Assembly: GCF_013368755.1 (NCBI RefSeq)
Contig: NC_049565.1
Span: 3,906,001-3,970,000 of the forward strand
Reading direction: 5' to 3'
Source: Talaromyces rugulosus
Taxonomy: Eukaryota; Ascomycota; Eurotiomycetes; Eurotiales; Trichocomaceae
Length of the DNA stretch: 64,000 nt
Each line of letters opens with the position of its first letter. Position 1 is the first letter of the stretch. Under the pieces are notes generated by a model, which saw only the letters and a program-made list of their open reading frames with translations, ran no database searches and was not told the DNA's origin. Of this stretch, positions 35,912 through 46,152 are shown in pieces. A program made the translations under genes and the position numbers.

Positions 35912-38171
35912 TTAGTGGCTTGTTCCATTCGTCCCATTCGTCGTATTCAACAACCCCTCCTCAACAAGACCCAATAACCCATCATATATTGAATGATCCT
36001 CAATACTACCATGGATGATAGAAATCCACCCGCCAATTGTCTTCTTCGCTCGACCCTTGTGAGTGTCGTTATCGAATGTGGGATGCTCCACGAATCCCTC
36101 ATGGAACGGCACGCCCAGTTTGTTGCGCACAAACTCGTAGAGAACCTTGGAGCCCTTACCCAGAAGGGTTGCGGTATGAGGCGCATTCGAAAAGGTCTTG
36201 AAAGTCGTATTCCAAAGATTGGTCACAGCATCGGTGGTTTGTTTTTGCCAGTCGGAAATGTGCTTTACATCGCCGACAGCATGTGAGAGAACGATTGGCA
36301 CAGCTGAAGTTACCAATAGCTCGGACCGGACATGGAGGTCGAGCTTTGAGGTGGTGGCCCAGGACGGACCAACATGCAATTCAAGAGCGTCTTGAAGGGC
36401 GCTCAGTTTCTGGGTTTCGAGGACAGAAGAAAAGAAAGTACGCGTAATTTCGGCAATGGTCTTGCTGGCTTGCCTCACGAACTCGATATGGAGAGATCGT
36501 AGGTCTAGCGCCTGGCAAACAACATACACACTGCATGCAGCCATCTTTTTCAGAATGTCAACGGCATCAAAGCTCATGCGCGCCGATGCGAGAGCCATCG
36601 AATTCACAGATTGATTGTGCATTTCCGCTGCCTGTACATGCGAGCTCATGGGGTTAGCGAGATACGACAGCTCAGCCATATAGGCTGCCATGTTCACATC
36701 GACACCTTTCATCGTAAAAGACAGGCTGGGGTCATCTGCTGCGAGATTCGCGGGCAGACCGCCACTGAGGTGAGGGTCGATCATTTCTGTACTCTGCGCA
36801 AACAAGATACGTCCAAACATCTGCAACGCCAGGCGCACCTTTTCCATAGATGATGTCACAGCTGCAGCCTGGAAGTTACAGCCATAATATATATCATTGA
36901 CACTGCTGTCGACCAGCGGGTTGTCGCAGGAAGAGTTTAGCTCGATGCTGAGCTGCTGATCTGCCAGCAGCAAGTCTTCCAGCTGCGGCCCAATCCACTG
37001 CGGCGCGCTTCGAAGGGAGTATCGGTCTTGAACGAGGTCCTCGCGTCTGCGGTTTTTGGGCTCGAGCACGTCTCGTGACAAGTGGGAGCCGCGGAGGAAG
37101 TAGTAGATATTGCGCGCACTCTCGATCTGACCTGGGTGCGGTCGTGTTTGCGCTATAAAGGGATGGAAACTCTCATCGCTGCCGCGGAGTGCCTAAAACA
37201 AAGTTAGCCAAACTTGACCCAACTAGATATATAGTGTGACTCTATACCTCGACCGCTCCGCCGGTCAACACCTGCGTGAGCAATGCGAGAAAATGCGACT
37301 CAGCCACGACTAGAGCTCCCAAGCCCGCGGATGCAGAAGTTCCATTAATCAGACCAAGACCCTCTTTGGGCCCCAAAGAGATTGGTTCAAGTCCAGCCTC
37401 TTTTAGGGCCACATGCGATGCCTTTACCTTGCCATCTTTCTCGAGAAGGATGTCCGGGTTGCCCTCCAGACTCCCAGCCACGTAGGCTAGAGGCATTAGG
37501 TCACCAGACGCAGAAACAGAGCCGCGGAGGGGAACAACAGGTGTTAGCCCATGTTCAAAAAGCCTTTCCATGGCTTTGATAATAGGAAACGAAACCGCCG
37601 AATGACCCCGCAGCGTAGAGTTGCATCTCACAACCATGGCCGCACGAACCCACGATGGCGGCATGGAATGTCCAGGAATGACCGTGTCTTCCGCCGATGA
37701 TCGTACGAGGATACCACTCTGGGTATGCTGCATGAGAGACTTTTGCAGCTCAATGACCTCTGTCGTGCGCGAATCTGCGCTGCCTCCAAAACCCGTGTTG
37801 ACACCTGGGTTATATTAGCCATCTGTAGCGTTTCTTATATTATGCAATCTAATAAAAAGATCAATCTATACGAACCATATACATACCATCCTTGCGCTAG
37901 ATGGTCAAACAACACATTTACACTATCCTGCAAAGACTTGCCGAGTTTTGGATCTTCGCTGAGCTTGGGCAGGCTATCCTGTCTTGACTGAGCGTCAGCA
38001 CAATTTCTCTGTTCTTTGATCAGCTAGAATAAATGCTCACTGCGCTGCAGCGACAACCTCAGCAATGTGTAGGAGTTGCCCATTCAATTCAAAGCTCCCC
38101 TCACTTTTGCGCTGGCGCAAAAGCTTCCATAGCTCATGGACTGCAGATACGTGTTTGCTTTCGTTGCCCAT
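35912..38171 (-). CDS. MIO-type phenylalanine ammonia-lyase or aminomutase
   Basis: Aromatic amino-acid lyase family with a self-formed MIO cofactor; members release ammonia from Phe to give cinnamate, or shift the amino group to give beta-Phe. Four exons read 38171–38041, 37982–37876, 37804–37249 (37248 by phase) and 37192–35912, giving 691 residues, the fungal PAL length. The MIO tripeptide Ala-Ser-Gly is at about 178–180 in SVSASGDLMPLAY. The catalytic Tyr is at about 79 in VYGVNTGFGGSADSRT. Other family blocks: CDNPLVDSS, ELSYLANPMSSHVQ, EMHNQSVNSMALAS. It sits in the cluster with the NRPS. In the known cyclochlorotine/astin class beta-Phe is a building block, so an aminomutase role is attractive, but motif reading alone cannot separate it from a lyase. 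Confidence 0.92.
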
Positions 38172-38846
38172 GGTTGGTCTTTTCTGTTGTTCAAGCAATG
38201 CACTACAAGAGGGGTAATTAAAATTCCTCAGCCATGCGACCAACTCTGCAGATGCTTCTAACGCACGATGATTTTGGAAGAAGGCACTGTTTTGTTTCTA
38301 GCTCGATTTGATTGAGCGCGTAACTATGGATACTTTTTTACTAAAATTAGCACGTGAGTGGTCCCAACCAACTTAGGAAATAAGAATGTTAAGACTGCAA
38401 TTATTGTTTATTATTGGTCAAGAACTAAGTAGAATCTAGACACGTGGACACCGACAATCGCACTATATAGTGCTGACCATGTATGTTACATTCGGTTAGG
38501 TATTATCATCTGTAATTCTAGTATTGATGTATCGGTAATACACACGAAAAAGACGATCGGCGTTACCGAATACAGCGCATATGAAAACCTTGGCTAAGTG
38601 GGGCAAGGGTCGGCTAGACGGTGATCCTACCCCTGCACGGGTCGGCCCCGCAAAAGTTCCTAAACCGACATCCCGAAACTTTAAATAGACTATTGCGTCT
38701 TCATCCCGTAGAATGATGAAATGCATGCATGAGACTTTCTTATTCGGTGATAGCCTTGACCTGCCTCGCTTACCATGTATTGATGGGATGACATTTGTTT
38801 GTTTACTTTTGTCGGGGGTAGGAGTTTGTATGATATTCACGTACAT
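38172..38846. promoter_or_regulatory. Divergent promoter region, MIO enzyme / tyrosinase
   Basis: About 675 nt between two divergent cluster genes. It contains CACGTG E-box cores at about 38350 and 38440. Co-regulation is plausible from layout. Confidence 0.45.
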
Positions 38847-40159
38847 ATGATTATGGATGGAAAAGAAAATTCTGCCAAGTATGATGATAGCTTCGAGCCG
38901 TTACTCTCAGAGCGCACCCCCGATAGCCGCCATCGCGTCTCTGTGAAGTACCGCATAATTTTTGTTATCAGCGGATTTATATTAGTTATATCATGCATTC
39001 TTTTGGGCTCAAGGGTTTTGGGCCTTCCATTCAATAGCCTTAAGAGCACACCATGTAAGTTATGTTATCTTTGACCGCTGGTATAGGAATGCCAATACCT
39101 GTTTTCTGGGCTAACGCATATTTTCAGGTCATACAACTGTGCGGCCGGAATGGAGGTCATTGTCATTAAAAGAACGGGAGAACTACGTTGCTGCTATCCA
39201 ATGTCTTTCAAACAGCCCTTCACGTTTGGGATTGAACACTACTCGCTATGATGACTTTGTTTATTCTCACCTAGGGGTTGCCGATGATAGTATGTTGACC
39301 TTGGGCCTTGGAATGCGATGTGACTGATAGCTGATGTAAATCAGCCCATGGAACTCCAATATCATTGCCATGGCATCGTTTATATATGCAACGATATGAA
39401 GATGCCTTGAGAAATGAGTGTGGATATAAAGATCCCTTACCGTACGTGCCGTTGTCGATTTGCTCCCTGTTTTTTTTCTTTTTTTCCCACAAGATTAAGT
39501 CGACTGATACTTTATAGATATTGGGACTGGACGCTGGATTCATCTAACCCCACAGAATCTCCTGTGTGGTCTAGTCAATACGGCTTAGGCGGCAACGGCA
39601 GTAGACCAGACAATTGTCTGGTAGATGGGCCGCTGGCTATCATGAAACCACAATATCCCCAGCCTCATTGCTTGAAACGGAACTTTGCGGTTGAAAATAT
39701 GCACGGGATGGAATTCACATCGTCTATTGTTGACAATATAATCTCGAATACAAGCACGTACCACGACTTCCGCCTACTGCTTGAACGCGGACCCCATCGA
39801 TATATTCATTTGGGAATTGGAGGTGAAATGCCTGAACTGTGGTCGAGCAATGGTAATTCTATCTGATTTATTTGCAGCGGCTCTGCCGATTATCCATGGA
39901 TTCCTAACTTGAATTTACAGACCCGATCTTCTTCCTCCATCATGCGCAGATTGACCGGTTGTGGTGGAGGTGGCAGCGCCACGGCCACGAAAATGAACTT
40001 AGAGGGTATGATAGTATCGACGAAGGTCTTGGGACTTCTGATACTGGCAATTTAATTTCGATGCGGGATGTGTTAAAGTTTAGTGGTCTCGGTGACGATG
40101 TTACGGCCGGCGACGTAATATCAACACAGACATCACTTCTGTGTTATACATATGAATGA
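38847..40159 (+). CDS. Membrane-anchored tyrosinase-family oxidase
   Basis: Type-3 copper oxidase family. Five exons read 38847–39054, 39128–39289, 39345–39441, 39518–39852 and 39921–40159, giving 346 residues. Instead of a cleavable signal it starts with about 35 hydrophilic residues and one membrane helix (about 37–55), the plan of a type II membrane protein and the same as in the DUF3328 proteins nearby. CuA motifs: YSHLGVADD, then THGTPISLPWHR; the Tyr-Trp-Asp-Trp (YWDW) block follows. CuB: HRYIHLGIGGEM and DPIFFLHHAQIDRLWWRWQ. Such short tyrosinases (UstQ type) accompany DUF3328 genes in ustiloxin-like clusters and modify peptide side chains. It could act on the NRPS product, on the repeat-peptide product, or on a free phenol. 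Confidence 0.9.
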
Positions 40160-41252
40160 TATTGGTTATCTCTGTCGGGGTAATTGCAACATGATTATAG
40201 GTCCTACAAAAACGAGTAACCCCTGAGTTTCGCTCTCGCGCGTAGCTACTAAATTATATGACTGCACATCCAAAAGCGGTAATCAATCTAACTTGAGAAG
40301 GCTGTTGTAACAGTTGCAACTCTTTTTCTCAAGTTTTATTTGACTGTCTGTCCTTCTAGTAAATAGTGTTACTATTTTAGGAAGGCGGATTTCCAAGATG
40401 AGCTGAGTAGGGAGCTGCAGAACAAGTCTAATATATGTTCAGATGTAACATCTTCAGCGGGAGTAAAGGATCCACATGCGGTATTTGATCATCTTCGCCA
40501 ATAATGGAAAGAGAGTAGTTGCGCCATGTTTCTCCAGTTTCAGATTAGGTCAAATGTCCACAAGGTCGTGAGTATTCTTGGCAGTATGAAAACACAAGCT
40601 TGATACATTTACTGTACTTGGTAAAGCTAAAAGCACATCAGGTGCAGTAAGCCCAACATTGAATTTCCGCTCTCCCCACCATCTATACAAGCTTCTGTGA
40701 CAATACGTTCATTAAGAAGTATGGAACAGTTTGACTTTAAAGTTCACGGTAATATATATCACGTAATGACCCGCTTCTGTAGAAACTAGACTAATTTATA
40801 GGTCGAATGGCCGTTAGGGACATTTGAATTATTGTGTATTATTGTTTTCGGAGTATTGTCCAGCGAGCAACAGTAGGAAGACCCATCAGTGTATTTGCTA
40901 GTAAAGCTTATCGCTCGTTTAGTACTCTGTACAGTTACTTGTTATACGATGCTCATAGTACGGTTACACGTGAAATACGGGTTGTCATTGAATTTGTTTA
41001 TGTTTTCTTTCTATAAATGTGGGACTTGGCAAAATTTTAGTTGGATGACTTCGGGACTTATTGCTAATCTCAACCGAAGAGTCGTTGGGGGCGGAGAAGG
41101 CGTAGCGGAATCTCGCAGAAGTTTCATTGACTAACAACTCGTGACCACCAGGTGAAAGATACCTAGGTAGATTACCAACTCGCTACCAATTAACCTATTA
41201 TTCCAAAAAAAAAAACCAATTTACGCACCGCACGCCCACGATTCGTGTCAAA
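40160..41252. other. Intergenic with possible gene relic
   Basis: About 1.1 kb without a supported gene. At 40382–40504 a 40-codon frame preceded by a good acceptor (ACTATTTTAG) and ending in TAA looks like an orphan last exon; no partner exon was found. A downstream A-run leads into the next gene's leader. Confidence 0.45.
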
Positions 41253-42091
41253 ATGGGGAACAATGAGGAGTATGTTCCCCTTACCACCGACGAGAACACT
41301 GAAAAGCCTCTGGACGACGCTTCAATAAGCGCCTATACTGTAGCGTCCAATAGGAACCGAAAGTACACAAGCTATCTGCTAGCAATTACTCTTCTCCTCT
41401 TCGTATCGAATTGTATATTTACTGGGCTATGGATATCGACACAAAGGAACAGAGAAACAGTCCATCCCCCTACAGAGTACTCTACTCCACCGTCAATCAA
41501 AACAACATACAAGCCCTTCTTGTGGACCACACAGTACAGCGGTTACAATGAAACTGCTCAAGACGAGTATTGGGACTCGATTGTTTGGACTCATGGAATG
41601 ATATCGAGGGATAGAAAATGGGCCGAGTCGCAGAACTGGCCTAATGACGGTATGGATTTACCTAGCGATAATAGCAAAGGCGTGTGGCTGTTGGAGGCCT
41701 ATCATGAACTCCACTGTGTGCAACTCCTGAGGGAATTTACAAAGAATGGCCTTGGTACTCAATCGCCATCATTGCCGCAACATGTGTCTCACTGCTTCGA
41801 CACTTTACTGCAGGTATGTAGAGCGATTCGCTCATTTCCTTTTTCTGGACCATTTTTCTAATCTTTAACTAGGGCATACTGTGCCACGCAGACCCAACCC
41901 CCTTGCGTGTCACAGGAAGATCAGTTGTGGGAAATGGTCAGCTTCGCAAATGTAAGGATTGGAGCGAGCTGAGCAAGTATGCCACCGAATACTCGTCATG
42001 CTACGCATCCAAAGGGGATGATGTGACTGAGAACTTTGGAAGTTGCGATGGAGGAGACGGTCTTGTGCCCATGGTACTTCAGACCGAATAG
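41253..42091 (+). CDS. DUF3328 (UstYa-like) oxidase 1
   Basis: DUF3328 proteins catalyse oxidative cyclisation, hydroxylation or chlorination of peptides in ustiloxin, asperipin and cyclochlorotine pathways. Two exons (41253–41813 and 41873–42091) give 259 residues. A cytosolic tail is followed by one membrane helix (about 40–61). Both signature motifs are intact: HELHC at 151–155 and HVSHC at 177–181, followed by GILCHAD. The C-terminal CKDWSEL block is also typical. It is a full-length, apparently functional member. First of the four full-length DUF3328 genes in the cluster. Confidence 0.93.
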
Positions 42092-42931
42092 AAAGCCAGC
42101 CCTTATTAGATGTAGCATTTGAAGCCTGTCTCTTGTGACCAGATCAAAATGTATTGTGTATTAAAATATTTAACTTGAGAACAAGCCTAGTCAGCAGCCC
42201 TGCAAAGGTAAACCGTCCTTTGAGGCGCCTTGAAAGTGTCTCCCTACGTTAGAACAACACGGACGCGGTGTTGCTCAGTAACGTAATAACAGTCAAAGCA
42301 GTAGTAATTCAAAGAACGTCAAAGAACACCTCTCTCAGAGTCGGGGCATTGCCATGACACACAAGCTGCAGTTCCATCCAGCGGGTCGCCATGCCGTGAA
42401 TTGGACCAAACAAGCAGCAACCAACAGAACGCCACACCGTCATTCAGCGCTTAGTATAACTAATAAGCGAGAGGGTGCAGTTAATTTTTGGTTGGGACTA
42501 GAATTGCTAGTTGCTTACTGATTACGCGGGGAGTACTTCATTTCCCGGCAAATTTTGTTCTGCGGTATTTAACGGCAGCGGTGGTAATACTAATACGCAA
42601 CTATAACCAAGCCCTAGTTTCTCTGTTGTGAAGAAGTTGGTTTACCAACAAGCCGCGCTTGATATGGGGCCAAAAAAAAAAAAAAAAAAAAAAAGGAAGC
42701 TTGTTGATAACCCGCTAGAATATGGAAGCGAGGGGCTGTCACAGGTCCGCACTCCGCAGCATCTGTTTGAGAACCCCTGAAGATTGACGCCAGATTATTC
42801 GCTGTGTCTTTCCAGGCAAAAATATTTCGTGGTGTCCTGCCCCAATTCCTCAACTCAAAAATTCAAGTCCTACATTCGATTATTTGTGAACCAAAGACTT
42901 TCCTGAGCCCACCACCACACACAAGAACAGA
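42092..42931. other. Intergenic between DUF3328 genes
   Basis: About 840 nt with no supported gene. It holds an A23 run (listed separately) about 240 nt before the truncated DUF3328-like frame. Confidence 0.5.
42672..42694. repeat. Homopolymer A23
   Basis: An uninterrupted run of 23 A in intergenic DNA upstream of the truncated DUF3328-like frame. It could be the poly(A) scar of retroposition, but no upstream cDNA-like copy is visible. Confidence 0.75.
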
Positions 42932-43213
42932 ATGCCAGAATATGCAAGCTTGGGGCATTCAGACCCTGGCTTTGAGAATTCAGATCCCTCATCAAAAGAT
43001 ACCAGTATCGATGAAAAGCCAAGATACGAACCATGGCCGCTTCAAAATCAACAGTCGCCTCTTCTTTTAGGGCTCCTCGCCCTTCTAATCTTCCTCCTTT
43101 TTGTCAACTTGATCCTTGCAGTTGAGAATTATTTGACCCATCTGCCAGAAAGCAAAAAACCTCTTAGTTATGCTCCATTGTTGTCCTGGGAGGTCAAAAA
43201 TATGAATAATTAG
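42932..43213 (+). pseudogene. Truncated DUF3328-like protein (N-terminal part only)
   Basis: An ATG frame of 93 residues: hydrophilic acidic N terminus (about 1–40), one strong membrane helix (about 45–65), then about 28 residues and a stop. The plan and the SYAPLLSWEV segment match the start of a DUF3328 protein, but both HxxHC motifs and the whole catalytic part are missing. I found no continuation in any frame in the next ~700 nt. It may be a decayed gene copy, or a small membrane protein kept for another use. The N-terminal part has no stops or frameshifts, so decay (if any) was by loss of the 3' part. Confidence 0.5.
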
Positions 43214-43957
43214 AGGCATATGGGAGGGAAATACTGCATGTATCTATCTTACATGTGTCAGTGCCTAGATTCACTGGCACCCGCGATGACAGCTTCCCTG
43301 GTTGTCCATGAATAATCAACACTTGAGACATCAATGATATGCCTAGACCCTTGCAGTCAGAGGAAAGGAAATAGGAAAGCCTGTATTCACGATGTTGTGT
43401 ATGCTATGTATATACATCCTTTGCTTGATTTTTAACATACTGGCAGTATTGCTTATATTTTAGCCTATACAATAAATTTGCTAAGAGCAACGTCATGTAG
43501 TTCGGCAGTTGGCCTGGCACATTGGCCCAAAATGTGGATGTCCATAAAACGAGCTACGCATATTTCACTACACATATATTGATGTACTCGCAAACTTGAA
43601 TTCACTATAGACTGAGTGTACTATGTGAACTGGGACACCTTTTAAACTTGGGAAATCACACAATAATACATCAAAACCAAGCTAATCAAATAGAAATTGC
43701 CTTGACCAAAGAATGACTGTATTTGAAAAAGGCGTGGTGCTAAAAACATTGCTTCACTCCTCATGTTGATGAGAACAGGTTTTCTGTGACGATACACTCC
43801 TTTCTTGTCGAGCTGAAGTCATGTATACTGCATACACAGTAATCCAGGTAGGTAGACCTCTCAATAAGACTTGTATTGCTGTATGGACCGGCGATAGTTG
43901 GCGAGAAAATATACCCCCGAAGACTTCAAGGAGCCATGTGCTAGCCACTGAAAGACC
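43214..43957. other. Intergenic, no gene seen
   Basis: Holds the 3' flanks of the truncated DUF3328-like frame and of the repeat peptide gene. No HxxHC-coding sequence is present in any frame. AT-rich, with no recognised element. Confidence 0.5.
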
Positions 43958-44428
43958 TTAACAGGCAGCAGCAGCAGTGCCACCAGTAGCACGGCGGCAG
44001 TTGCGTTTCTCAACAGCAGCATCTTCCTCGCGCTTCAGGGCAGCAGCAACCTCTTCCTCACGCTTACAGGCAGCAGCAGCTGAGCCACCGCCAACCGCAG
44101 CGCAAGCGCGTTTCTCAACAACAGCATCTTCCTCGCGCTTCAGGGCAGCAGCAACCTCTTCCTCACGCTTACAGGCAGCAGCAGCTGAGCCACCACCAAC
44201 CGCAGCGCAAGCGCGTTTCTCAACAGCAGCATCTTCCTCGCGCTTCAGGGCAGCAGCAGCAACAGCTTCATCACGCTTACAGGCAGCAGCAGCAGAGCCG
44301 CCACCAACCGCAGCGCAAGCGCGTTTATCAACAACAGCGCCATCGTTAGCCACGTTTTCGACAGGAGCTGCGAGGGCTAGCAATGGCGAGGTGGCCAGGA
44401 GGGCAAACAAAGTTCCAGAGAAACGCAT
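43958..44428 (-). CDS. Secreted repeat peptide precursor with Kex2 sites (RiPP-like)
   Basis: Single exon, 156 residues from the ATG at 44428. Residues 1–20 form a clear signal peptide ending LLALA; then comes a short acidic pro-region ending DKR. Four 14-residue cores follow: 37–50, 73–86 and 108–121 (identical, ACAAVGGGSAAAAC) and the last, 143–156, a variant (NCRRATGGTAAAAC) that ends the protein. Each of the first three cores ends in KR and is followed by two acidic spacers that also end in KR. This is the plan of Kex2-processed repeat proteins, which include dikaritin RiPP precursors and alpha-type pheromones. Unlike known dikaritin cores, there is no Tyr, Phe or Trp; Cys at core positions 2 and 14 suggests a disulfide loop. 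It is surrounded by DUF3328 and tyrosinase genes. Whether it is a RiPP precursor, a pheromone-like signal or an effector is open. Confidence 0.85.
   Translation of the reverse strand: MRFSGTLFALLATSPLLALAAPVENVANDGAVVDKRACAAVGGGSAAAACKRDEAVAAAALKREEDAAVEKRACAAVGGGSAAAACKREEEVAAALKREEDAVVEKRACAAVGGGSAAAACKREEEVAAALKREEDAAVEKRNCRRATGGTAAAAC
43961..44320 (-). repeat. Tandem core/spacer repeat of the peptide precursor
   Basis: Three near-identical units (36, 35 and 35 codons) plus a partial fourth unit of 14 codons. The second and third units are almost the same at DNA level, with only a few substitutions, which points to recent duplication or homogenisation by unequal exchange. Confidence 0.92.
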
Positions 44429-45078
44429 TTTGAAAGTAGTTATGGTGATAAGTAGACAAAGCAATGTATGTAGGAAGGATTTTGAGGTGTTACGGGTTCT
44501 TGGACCAGTTTGTGATGTTAAAGTTCGAAGAAAATCGACGCCCTTCGCTTCAGCTTTATATTATTATTTGAGTCGAACAAATTACCCAAGTATGATCGGC
44601 CTTTATCAGCAAGATTTAGTCCAGCCACATATTGTATGCCCCACCGGAGGGGCCGCGTAGCTCTAAGCGTGATGGCACTGGGGTTCTGAAGGATGGATAA
44701 TACATACTCGAGGAAAGAGGTAATTTACGTATTTGTGGTCGTTGTATCTGAAACTGGTATGGCTATGTGTCTTTAACAGGACAGTACGTCGATTTTATGA
44801 CGTTTCTTACACACGGCCCAGAATAACAGACTAGTATTTATTGTACCATCCTGCTTTTAATGGAGACTCGTAAAATTTATGAAACTAGACTACTTCATGA
44901 ATGGTTATGATCTTCTTTAGGTATATGCCAAGTCACGTCCAGCGAGATCAGGTTAGCTTCCCCGTGACACTGATCATAGTGACATATTGAGTGGCTTCGG
45001 TGGAAGCAATCCATCTCGAAACATATTCATGTCGAGCTCTTTCGAATTCTCCTACGGATTACAAATGACTTCTTAATC
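44429..45078. promoter_or_regulatory. Divergent promoter region, repeat peptide / DUF3328
   Basis: About 650 nt between the minus-strand peptide gene and the plus-strand DUF3328 gene. The layout suits joint control of precursor and modifying enzyme. A TATA-like element for the peptide gene is listed separately. Confidence 0.45.
44554..44560 (-). promoter_or_regulatory. Probable TATA box of repeat peptide gene
   Basis: On the minus strand TATAAAG, about 126 nt upstream of the ATG at 44428 and in an otherwise ordinary flank. Confidence 0.5.
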
Positions 45079-46152
45079 ATGCAGTTCTCCTATCTGACGT
45101 CAAATTACTCGAGGCATGAGCGTTCAGATATCGTCTCCAAAGATGAATTGCAACCTCTAGGCTCTGATGATTCCGGCAGTTCCCACATATCATATCTTCA
45201 TTCGAAGGAGACGCGGCAGCATGTTTCCCACAGGCTTTTGGTCTTTGTTCTAGTTGGAGCGAATATTCTACTACTGCTGAGTAGTACGGCGTTGATATTG
45301 GCCAGGATCGCCTTTAAAGAAACTCATTACACGGAAAAGAATAATAGTCCTTTTTGTAAGTTGATTCATTATTCGGTGAAAGCGTCTGAGAAGTTCTAAC
45401 TTTCAACAGCTCCCGTGTACGATCGTCTTCATGTGTATCGTTCCGAATCACGACACAATTTTTCCAACTACTGGACAGACAACAATCCATCCATATTTCA
45501 GCAATACCCCTCGCCCGAAGTGGATGACGCATGGGACAGAATCAGTAGACAGGATTCCATTGCATTGACTGCCGAGGAGATCCGCCGTATCGGTCATGAT
45601 CCTGCTACGGTGTGGCCGGCGCCCAAGAACGAATTCGGAGAAGATGTGTACTACGGGGTTATCGATGTCTTCCACCAGATTCACTGTCTCAACGCTCTCC
45701 GACAAACCGCATTCCCTAAATATTATGGGGATATACGAGAAAAAAGGAAGCATAATCCGCTGAAGTGGGATGATCATCTCCTGCACTGCACATATACTGT
45801 GCTACGAAGTCTCATGTGCCACGCTGACTTGGAAATCCAAGTGGGCCAGAAGTTCACTGGATGGCCTGGATTGGGCATGAATTTTGCTAGTAACAAGCAA
45901 TGCCGGAACTACGAAGACATTCTAAATTGGAAGGAGGCCAATGTTATCGTACCGAAGCTATCCAATTGGACTGAGTACCCTGACCAACCTATCATTGAGA
46001 CGGACCCAGAGGGAGTTATGACTCCGTATGGCAATCACCTCGGATTGGAAGACTGGGCTATAAGCCAAGGTATTGAGCTGGACATACCCCCTGACCTGCC
46101 CTGGCAGCCAACAAAACTACTAAGTGATAAAAACAAGGAGGCAAATACCTAG
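45079..46152 (+). CDS. DUF3328 (UstYa-like) oxidase 2
   Basis: Two exons (45079–45355 and 45410–46152) give 339 residues, longer than the family average because of an extended C terminus (about 240–339). The membrane helix is at about 51–74. Both motifs are intact: HQIHC at 181–185 and HLLHC at 215–219, the latter followed by a typical LRSLMCHAD. The SPVYDRL segment after the helix is the usual family entry. The C-terminal extension, rich in Pro, Asp and Trp, does not match a domain I know. Its start faces the repeat peptide gene across a shared intergenic region. Confidence 0.93.

Noticed and set aside
37382..37392. GGTTCAAGTCC, like a tRNA B box
   Set aside because: Inside the MIO enzyme coding exon, with no cloverleaf or A box at the right distance; chance match. 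A similar GGTTCGAAGGC at 16632 also lacks a tRNA fold.
43958..44428. Alpha-type mating pheromone as the sole reading of the repeat peptide
   Set aside because: The plan is similar (signal peptide, KR sites, acidic spacers), but the cores lack the WCxxxGQxC-like pattern and the gene lies among DUF3328 genes. Kept only as an alternative.
43977..44660. 227-residue plus-strand frame over the repeat peptide gene
   Set aside because: Antisense shadow of the repeats, with no signal peptide. The minus-strand frame has a signal peptide, Kex2 sites and a TATA box.
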